This document shows positions 58,436 to 64,000 of a DNA stretch of 64,000 nt, piece after piece. The notes under the pieces are model-generated. The model was not told where the DNA came from. It made no database searches and saw only the letters and a program-made list of their open reading frames with translations. The translations under genes and the position numbers were made by a program. This DNA is from Streptomyces achromogenes (lineage in GTDB: Bacteria > Actinomycetota > Actinomycetes > Streptomycetales > Streptomycetaceae), in the NCBI RefSeq assembly GCF_030816715.1, contig NZ_JAUSYH010000001.1, forward strand, positions 1,550,001-1,614,000, given 5' to 3'. The number at the start of each line of letters is the position of its first letter. Positions within the stretch are counted from its first letter, which is position 1.

Positions 58436-60016
58436 CTACCAGCTGGTCTTGCGGGACAGCTCCCACACCATCATGATCGTCGACGGGTCGAGGGCCCGCT
58501 CGCCGCCCGAGACGTCCTCGGACGAGGCGATGTACTGCTTGCCCTGCCACAGCGGCAGCAGCCGGGCGTCCCTGACGAGGATCTGCTGGGCCTCCTCGAA
58601 GTCCTTCGCCACGTTGGCGCGGTCGCTCACCTCGCGCGAGCGGGGCAGCAGCACCTGGGTGATCTCCCGCGCCGGGTAGGGAGTGCCGAGCGCGTTCTGG
58701 TCGCCCACGAAGGGGGCGATGAAGTTGTCGGCGTCGGGGAAGTCCGGCGCCCAGCCTCGCCCGAACACCGGGTACTCGCCCTTCTGGTAGCCCAGCACGT
58801 AGCTGTTCCAGGGGCGGTTCTTCAGGGTGACCGCGAACAGGCCGGAGGCCTCCAGCTGGCTCTTGAGCTCCTTGAACTCCAGGGCGGTGTCGGAGCCGTA
58901 GCGGTCGGAGGTGTACCAGAAGGTGAGCGGGACGGTCTCGTTGATCCCCGCGTCCTTGAGGATCTGGCGCGCCTTCTTGGCGTCGGGGTCGCCGAAGGAG
59001 TCGAAGAACCCGGTGGTGTGGCCGGTGAGACCGGCCGGGACCATGGAGTACAGCGGGTCGACGGTGTCCTTGTAGACCTTGTGGGCGATCGCGGCCCGGT
59101 CGACGACCTGGGCGATCGCGCGGCGCACGGCCAGCTTGTTCGACCACGGGTCCTTGGGGTTGAACACCAGGTAGTTGATGTTGCTGCCGGCGGCCTCGAT
59201 GAGCTGCAGGCCCTCGTTGTCGCCGCCCTTGCGCCCGAGGTCGATGATGTCGTCGGCGGCGAGACCCTGGTAGGTGATGTCGATGTCCCTGGCGCGCAGG
59301 GCCTTGACCATCTTGCCGGAGTCCTGGAAGTAGCGGATGGTCACCGCGTCGTTCTTGCGCTCGGCGAAGCCCTTGTAGTTGTCGTTGCGCACCAGCACCG
59401 CCTGCTTGCCCTCTTCGTAGGACTGCAGCCGGTACGGCCCGGAGCCGACGATGCCGTCGTCCTTGCGCAGGGACTTCGCGGGGTAGTCGTCGGGGTCGAC
59501 GATCGCCATGCCGGGGGTGGCGAGCACGAAGGGGAAGGTGGCGTCGGCCTTGTTGAGGCGGAAGACCACCTCGCGCTCGCCGTTCGCCTGGACGCTCTCC
59601 AGGGTGCCGAGCAGCCCGTTGGGCCCGGTGCTCGCGTTGATCGCCCTGATCCGGTCGATCGAGTACTTGACGGCTTTCGCGTCGAGCTTGTCGCCGTTGG
59701 AGAACGTGAGGCCCTCACGCAGTACGCACTTGTAGGTGCGGTTCGTGCTGTCCGTGAAGACGCACTCGGCGGCGTCCGCCTGGGGCGTCGTCGCACCCGT
59801 GGGATAGCTCAGCAGCGTCTGGTAGATGTTGCGGAACAGCTCCCAGGAGCCGTCCCAGGCCGCGGCGGGGTCCAGCGTGCTGGGCGCGCTGGTGGTGCCC
59901 ACGACGATCGGTCCGGCATCGTCGGAGCTCTCCTCTCCCAGGAGGCTGCACCCGGCCACCAGGGATATGGACACGATTGCCGCCATTTGCTGCACGGATC
60001 GGTTCCGGTTGAACAC
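58436..60016 (-). CDS. ABC-transporter substrate-binding lipoprotein, peptide/nickel type
   Basis: A 526-residue family-5 solute-binding protein. The N-terminus ends in a lipobox, SISLVAGCSLLG, cysteine near residue 23, so it is membrane anchored. The core has the usual blocks AWDGSWELFRNIYQTLLSYP, GLTFSNGDKLDAKAVKYSID and YFQDSGKMVKALRARDIDIT. GTG 60016 has GAGGAG seven bases before it and is preferred over GTG 60022. Its permease and ATPase genes are not adjacent, so it is an orphan binding protein. Ligand probably an oligopeptide. Confidence 0.9.
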   Translation of the reverse strand: MFNRNRSVQQMAAIVSISLVAGCSLLGEESSDDAGPIVVGTTSAPSTLDPAAAWDGSWELFRNIYQTLLSYPTGATTPQADAAECVFTDSTNRTYKCVLREGLTFSNGDKLDAKAVKYSIDRIRAINASTGPNGLLGTLESVQANGEREVVFRLNKADATFPFVLATPGMAIVDPDDYPAKSLRKDDGIVGSGPYRLQSYEEGKQAVLVRNDNYKGFAERKNDAVTIRYFQDSGKMVKALRARDIDITYQGLAADDIIDLGRKGGDNEGLQLIEAAGSNINYLVFNPKDPWSNKLAVRRAIAQVVDRAAIAHKVYKDTVDPLYSMVPAGLTGHTTGFFDSFGDPDAKKARQILKDAGINETVPLTFWYTSDRYGSDTALEFKELKSQLEASGLFAVTLKNRPWNSYVLGYQKGEYPVFGRGWAPDFPDADNFIAPFVGDQNALGTPYPAREITQVLLPRSREVSDRANVAKDFEEAQQILVRDARLLPLWQGKQYIASSEDVSGGERALDPSTIMMVWELSRKTSW

Positions 60017-60171
60017 GCGCACGCTCCTCGATCTGCCATGCCAAGGGTTGGCAGACCATACCGCAGCGCCGGGCGACGTGAACCCGCGCCCGTCGGGCGT
60101 TCTTGATCACTCTCGGTATGACGACGTTGTCATCCGCGTGTCCGCGATCCATATGTCCCTGAATACGACGA

Positions 60172-60208
60172 CACGGGCACCGTTTCCGTCAGGGAAACGG
60201 CGCCCGTG
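60172..60208 (-). terminator. Terminator after the SDR gene
   Basis: CACGGGC-A-CCGTTTCC pairs with GGAAACGG-C-GCCCGTG around a 5-base loop: a 15-bp stem with one mismatch, 44 bases past the stop of the SDR at 60253. Confidence 0.8.
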
Positions 60209-60252
60209 GAAGAGCTCCCGCCCGGCCCGGGCGGGTCCGGCCGGCGTCGGTC

Positions 60253-61014
60253 TCAGCCCACGCCGGCGTTGAGGAAGATGCCCCCGTCGACGACGAGTGT
60301 CTGGCCGGTGATCCAGTCCGACTGCTCGGAGGTGAGGAACGCGGCGGTGCCGCCGATGTCGGAGGGCACCCCGAGCCGGGCCAGCGGGTAGGCGGCGGCC
60401 GCCTCCTCCTCGCGGCCCTCGTACAGCGCCTGGGCGAACTTGGTCTTCACCACGGCCGGGGCGATCGCGTTGACCCGCACGCGCGGCGCGTACTCGTGCG
60501 CCAGCTGGACGGTCAGGTTGATCATGGCGGCCTTGCTGATGCCGTAGGCGCCGATGAAGGGCGAGGCCGAGAGCCCGGCGACGGAGGCGATGTTGACGAT
60601 CGCGCCGCCGTTGTCCTTCTGCCAGGCGTGCCAGGTCCGCTGGGCGAAGCCGAGCGCGGAGACCACGTTGGTCTCGAAGACCTTGCGGGCCACGTTCAGG
60701 TCGAGGTCGGCGATCGGCCCGAACACCGGGTTCGTGCCGGCGTTGTTGACCAGGAAGTCGACCCGGCCGAAGGCGGCCATGGTGCGCTCGACGGCGGCCG
60801 CCTGGTGCTCCTCGTCGTGCGCCTTGCCGGCGACGGCGATGACCCGGTCGGCGCCGAGCTTCTCGACGGCCTCCTTGAGGGCGTCCTCGCCCCGGCCGGT
60901 GATGCAGACCCGGTCGCCGCGGGCGACGAGCGCCTCGGCGACGCCGTAGCCGATGCCGCGGCTGGCGCCGGTGACGAGGGCGACCTTGCCGGAGAGTGCG
61001 GGCAGTTCAGTCAT
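60253..61014 (-). CDS. SDR family oxidoreductase
   Basis: A 253-residue classical short-chain dehydrogenase. Cofactor motif VTGASRGIGYGV at residues ~14-25, NNAG at ~92, catalytic Ser in ASVAGLSASPF and YGISK (YxxxK) near 156. It uses NAD(P)H. The next gene upstream, fabG-like, is 31 bases away on the same strand, so the two form an operon. Substrate unknown. Confidence 0.9.
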   Translation of the reverse strand: MTELPALSGKVALVTGASRGIGYGVAEALVARGDRVCITGRGEDALKEAVEKLGADRVIAVAGKAHDEEHQAAAVERTMAAFGRVDFLVNNAGTNPVFGPIADLDLNVARKVFETNVVSALGFAQRTWHAWQKDNGGAIVNIASVAGLSASPFIGAYGISKAAMINLTVQLAHEYAPRVRVNAIAPAVVKTKFAQALYEGREEEAAAAYPLARLGVPSDIGGTAAFLTSEQSDWITGQTLVVDGGIFLNAGVG

Positions 61015-61045
61015 GTCGGTGATCCCCAGGTGTCCCTAGTGGGCG

Positions 61046-61807
61046 TTAGTCGAGCGGTCCGCCGGCGACGTACAGCACCTGGCCGGAGACGAAGCCCGCG
61101 GCCTCGTTGGTGAAGAAGGCGATCGCGTTGGCGATGTCGTCGGGCTCGCCGACGCGCGCGACCGGGATCTGGGTGGCGGCCGCGGCCTTGAACTCCTCGA
61201 AGCCCATGCCGACGCGGGCGGCCGTCGCGGCCGTCATGTCGGTGGCGATGAAGCCGGGGGCGACGGCGTTGGCGGTGATGCCGAACTTGCCGAGCTCGAT
61301 GGCGAGGGTCTTGGTGAAGCCCTGCAGACCGGCCTTGGCGGCGGAGTAGTTGGCCTGGCCGCGGTTGCCGAGCGCCGAGGACGACGACAGGTTGACGACC
61401 CGGCCGAAGCCCGCGTCGACCATGTGCTTCTGGACGGCCTTCGTCATCAGGAACGAGCCGCGCAGGTGCACGTTCAGGACGGTGTCCCAGTCGGCGGCGC
61501 TCATCTTGAACAGCAGGTTGTCGCGGAGCACGCCCGCGTTGTTGACGAGGATCGTGGGCGCGCCGAGCTCGTCGACGATCCGCGCGACAGCCGCCTCGAC
61601 CTGGGCCTCGTCGGAGACGTCGGCGCCGATCGCGACGGCCCTGCCGCCCGCCGCGGTGATCTTCTCCACGGTGTCCTTGCAGGCGGCCTCGTCGAGATCG
61701 ACGACGGCGACCGCGCGGCCCTCGGCGGCCAGCCGTACGGCGGTGGCGGCTCCGATGCCGCGCGCCGCGCCCGTGACCACAGCGACCCGCTGCTCAGTGG
61801 TGGACAT
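61046..61807 (-). CDS. fabG: FabG-like 3-oxoacyl-ACP reductase
   Basis: A 253-residue SDR of the FabG type: VTGAARGIGAATAVRLAAEG, NNAGVLRDNLLFKM, SSSSALGNRGQANYSAAKAG, and the end FVSGQVLYVAGGPLD. All four catalytic residues are present. It reduces 3-oxoacyl-ACP or a similar acyl substrate; which cannot be told from here. The start MSTTEQRV (61807) has a weak ribosome site. The truncated SDR at 11719 belongs to the same subgroup. Confidence 0.88.
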   Translation of the reverse strand: MSTTEQRVAVVTGAARGIGAATAVRLAAEGRAVAVVDLDEAACKDTVEKITAAGGRAVAIGADVSDEAQVEAAVARIVDELGAPTILVNNAGVLRDNLLFKMSAADWDTVLNVHLRGSFLMTKAVQKHMVDAGFGRVVNLSSSSALGNRGQANYSAAKAGLQGFTKTLAIELGKFGITANAVAPGFIATDMTAATAARVGMGFEEFKAAAATQIPVARVGEPDDIANAIAFFTNEAAGFVSGQVLYVAGGPLD

Positions 61808-61962
61808 TGCTGGTTCTCCTCGCCCTTGAGAAAGCCTGATGCGCCCGGGTGCCGGGCGCCGGATGCGCCCTACTGGTGAGCGACCGCTTAGTACCTTCGG
61901 CAGACGTGACGCTAGAAGCCCTGGCACCCGGTGTCAACGCCACACGACGCCGGTGTGATCCA

Positions 61963-62379
61963 TTACCTCACCAGCAGTTCCAGGAGCCGCTCCGTCTCGG
62001 CGTCCGGATCGGCCGTGAGCCCGGTGTGCACGGGGCCCGGCTGGACGATCGTCGAGCGTGGCGCGATCAGCCAGCGAAAGCGCCGTCCGGCGTCGTCGCC
62101 GGCCGCCTGCCCGGCCGCCGCGCCGCCCGCGCAGACGCCCTCGACGGCCCGCAGGGCGGCCCGCACCCCGGGTACGTCCGCGCCGGGGTCCAGGGCCAGC
62201 AGCCTGGCCTCGTCCAGATGGGTGCGGGCGCCCACGTAGTCCCGGCCTCGGCAGTACACCAGCACACCCGCGTTGATGCACTCGCCGCGCTCGACGCGCG
62301 GCACGACCCGCAGCAGCGCGTACTCGAAGACGTCCCGGTCGCCGCCCTGGCCGGGCCGGATGATGTGGCGGTCGGTCAC
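61963..62379 (-). CDS. DUF3037 protein
   Basis: A 138-residue DUF3037 protein, FEYALLRVVPRVERGECINA then GVLVYCRGRDYVG and RFRWLIAPRSTIVQPGPVHT. The GTG at 62379 overlaps the HipA-like stop by four bases, so it is coupled to it. DUF3037 genes are a fixed partner of HipA-like genes in many bacteria. Role unknown. Confidence 0.87.
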   Translation of the reverse strand: MTDRHIIRPGQGGDRDVFEYALLRVVPRVERGECINAGVLVYCRGRDYVGARTHLDEARLLALDPGADVPGVRAALRAVEGVCAGGAAAGQAAGDDAGRRFRWLIAPRSTIVQPGPVHTGLTADPDAETERLLELLVR

Positions 62380-63131
62380 TTGAGCCCCTCGATGCGTTCG
62401 TGGACGTCGGCGGCGCGCGCGAGGAGGGGCGCCGCGTAGGCGCGCCGGAGCGCGTCCGGGGTGTCGAAGCCCGGCTCGTCCGTCAGCCAGACCTCCGGGA
62501 TCTGCGCGGTGACCTCGGCGAGGAGGTCGGCGGTGACCAGCGGCGCGAGCTCTGCGGCCGCGGCCCGGACGTCCGGCCCGAAGGCGGCGAGGACGTGGTC
62601 GCGGGCGTCGTAGGGACGGGCCGCGGAGGTCCCGGCGGTGGGCCAGTTGTGCTGCCAGATCATGGTGGCGCCGTGGTCGACGAGCCACAGGTCGCCGCGG
62701 TGCATCAGGAGGTTGGGGTTGCGCCACGACCGGTCGACGTTGTTCACGAGCGCGTCGAACCAGACGACGCGGCCGGCCTCCTCGGCGCTCACCGCGAAGG
62801 CGAGGGGGTCGAAGCCGAGGGCTCCGGAGAGGAAGTCCATGCCGAGGTTGGTCCCGCCGCTGGACTTCAGCAACTCCTGTACCTGCTGGTCGGGTTCGCC
62901 GAGCCCCAGCAGCACGTCGAGCTCGACGGTCACCAGGCGGGGGGCCCACAGGCCCAGGCGGCGGGCCAGCTCGCCGCAGACGACCTCGGCGACGAGCGTC
63001 TTGCGGCCCTGGCCTGCGCCGGTGAACTTCATGACGTACAGACCGAGGTCGTCGGCCTCGACGAGTCCCGGCAGGGAGCCGCCCTCCCGCAGGGGCGTGA
63101 CATAGCGGGTGGCGGTGACTTCCTTGAGCAT
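62376..63131 (-). CDS. HipA-like kinase-family protein
   Basis: A 251-residue protein of the small HipA-like family: MLKEVTATRYVTPLREGGSL, YVMKFTGAGQGRKTLVAEVV, WFDALVNNVDRSWRNPNLLM, and LWLVDHGATMIWQHNW. The NNVDRSWRNPN and DHG segments fit HipA catalytic loop and metal motif (D-x-x-x-x-N, DxG). It is much shorter than HipA and has no HipB-like partner. It pairs with DUF3037. Kinase activity is not proven. Confidence 0.82.
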   Translation of the reverse strand: MLKEVTATRYVTPLREGGSLPGLVEADDLGLYVMKFTGAGQGRKTLVAEVVCGELARRLGLWAPRLVTVELDVLLGLGEPDQQVQELLKSSGGTNLGMDFLSGALGFDPLAFAVSAEEAGRVVWFDALVNNVDRSWRNPNLLMHRGDLWLVDHGATMIWQHNWPTAGTSAARPYDARDHVLAAFGPDVRAAAAELAPLVTADLLAEVTAQIPEVWLTDEPGFDTPDALRRAYAAPLLARAADVHERIEGLK

Positions 63132-63322
63132 CGCCCCAGGTTACTGGGCCTGGCACGTTGTGCGACCGACAGCTTGACGACAGCTCGGGCTTACGCCGTA
63201 CTCATGTCGAACGGGTCAGTATCTCGACACTGTCCGGACTTGGCGGGGGCGCTGAACACGGGGCGTCCGCCACTCGTACCTCTCGGCAGATCCACGCACC
63301 CCTCTGGAAGGGACCCCCCAGC

Positions 63323-63832
63323 ATGACCAGCGCATCGATCAAGTCCGCGTCGGGGCCTGCCCGCCGTGCCGTCGTGGCAGCCGCGGGAGCCGCGGGGCTC
63401 TCCGTCGCGCTGACCGCGTGCGGAGGCTCCGACGACGACTCGTCGAGCACGTCGTCGTCCGGCACGTCGGGTTCCACCGGTTCCACCGGTTCCACCGGCA
63501 GCAGCGAGGCCGCGAGCACCGGCGGCACGGGCAACGCCGGGGCCGGCGCCGCGCTCGCGAAGACCGCCGACATACCCGAGGGCGGCGGGAAGGTCTTCGC
63601 GTCCGAGAAGGTGGTCGTCACCCAGCCGGCGGCGGGCACGTACAAGGCGTTCTCCGCCGTGTGCACCCACGCGGGCTGCGCGGTGAAGTCCATCTCCGAC
63701 GGCGTCATCAACTGCCCCTGCCACAACAGCAACTTCTCGATCGCTGACGGCAGCGTGAAGAGCGGTCCCGCGCAGAAGCCGCTGCCCGAGGTGCCGATCA
63801 GCGTCAGCGGCGACTCGATCAGCCTGGCCTGA
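63323..63832 (+). CDS. Rieske iron-sulfur lipoprotein
   Basis: A 169-residue protein. The N-terminus carries ARRAVVAAAGAAGLSVALTA followed by CGG, that is a twin-arginine pair then a lipobox cysteine near residue 36, so it is probably a Tat-exported lipoprotein. A Ser/Thr/Gly-rich linker leads to a Rieske domain with CTHAGC near residue 116 and CPCHNSNF near 133, the four ligands of a [2Fe-2S] cluster. Electron transfer on the outer membrane face is likely; partner unknown. Confidence 0.9.
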   Translation: MTSASIKSASGPARRAVVAAAGAAGLSVALTACGGSDDDSSSTSSSGTSGSTGSTGSTGSSEAASTGGTGNAGAGAALAKTADIPEGGGKVFASEKVVVTQPAAGTYKAFSAVCTHAGCAVKSISDGVINCPCHNSNFSIADGSVKSGPAQKPLPEVPISVSGDSISLA

Positions 63833-64000
63833 GTCCCGGCCCGGCTCCGGGAGTCCGCCGGAGGCAGGCCAGCACCTCGGCCGTGGTCGCGACCGTGGCG
63901 ACCAGGGCGAGCGTGTGACGGATCATCGCGGGGGTGTAGTCGGCAGGCACCCCCGCGATGGCGTCCGACGGCACGACGGCCGTGTAGCCGCGGTTCACGG
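63819..64000 (-). CDS. Isochorismatase-family cysteine hydrolase (partial)
   Basis: The C-terminal 60 codons of a cysteine hydrolase that begins beyond the window: NRGYTAVVPSDAIAGVPADY then HTLALVATVATTAEVLACL. The stop overlaps the Rieske gene by 14 bases on the opposite strand. The catalytic cysteine lies outside the window. Family call from the conserved VVPSDA and HTLA blocks. Confidence 0.75.
   Translation of the reverse strand, partial: VNRGYTAVVPSDAIAGVPADYTPAMIRHTLALVATVATTAEVLACLRRTPGAGPGLRPG

Noticed and set aside
1..64000. tRNA or rRNA genes.
   Set aside because: No cloverleaf or rRNA-like sequence was recognised when reading both strands; a tRNA search tool would be needed to be sure.

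Overview
The window is chromosomal DNA from a high-GC actinomycete, almost certainly a Streptomyces. GC is uniformly high, GTG and TTG starts are common, and transcriptional regulators are abundant. The gene content is Streptomyces-like: a tuf3-type second EF-Tu, actinobacterial SbcCD, an Lnt homologue, a HipA-like/DUF3037 pair and many small conserved actinobacterial proteins. No rRNA, tRNA or CRISPR array was found.

Region by region. 1-4.2 kb: purB and a Mug-type DNA glycosylase, then the junction of two beheaded genes (an ABC-2 permease and a LuxR regulator), then a ROK regulator. 4.2-10.3 kb: GntR/UTRA regulator, alpha/beta hydrolase, EamA exporter with its divergent MocR regulator, and an ACT-GNAT protein. 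10.3-13.2 kb: a decaying island with a GNAT remnant, an MFS exporter, an SDR that has lost its middle, and a divergent ArsR-type regulator. 13.5-18.6 kb: trans-sulfuration enzyme with a divergent Lrp, a DUF885 protein, and a rhodanese with a second divergent Lrp. 18.5-24.9 kb: sbcCD, a YigZ-type protein, and a SixA phosphatase coupled to a CysRS-like protein. 25-32.7 kb: CoA-binding protein and PobA-like hydroxylase, a KmtR-like sensor with a His-rich CDF metal exporter, a YbaK editing protein, an XRE-cupin regulator with a DMT exporter, left-handed beta-helix acyltransferase and carbonic anhydrase, and DedA. 33-36.4 kb: a large membrane protein with ZAS motif, RICIN domain and collagen-like tail, divergent from a small gene and a galU that lacks its central segment. 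36.4-42.2 kb: thioesterase, lipoprotein-like membrane protein, spermidine-synthase-like protein, EF-Tu3, AlkD-like protein, TVP38. 42.3-46.3 kb: a sugar-type operon (Gfo/Idh, PmoA and a deleted cupin) behind a LacI-type box, then uppP. 46.4-52.5 kb: an accessory stretch of small proteins (TerD, DUF4291, DUF5829, WD40-like, possible immunity proteins), duplicated fragments and a repeated hairpin element. 52.5-64 kb: SnoaL-like, lnt, second Gfo/Idh, DinB, lipoprotein, TPR protein, ung, peptide-binding protein, two SDRs, the HipA-like/DUF3037 pair, a Rieske lipoprotein and a partial isochorismatase.

Functional themes are regulator-transporter pairs arranged head to head (MocR/EamA, ArsR/MFS, KmtR-like/CDF, XRE/DMT), DNA repair (mug, sbcCD, alkD-like, ung) and envelope biogenesis (uppP, lnt, galU). 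A notable feature is the number of partly deleted genes: permease, LuxR, GNAT, SDR, galU, cupin and DUF4291. Most have clean junctions, which suggests recent deletions rather than slow decay.
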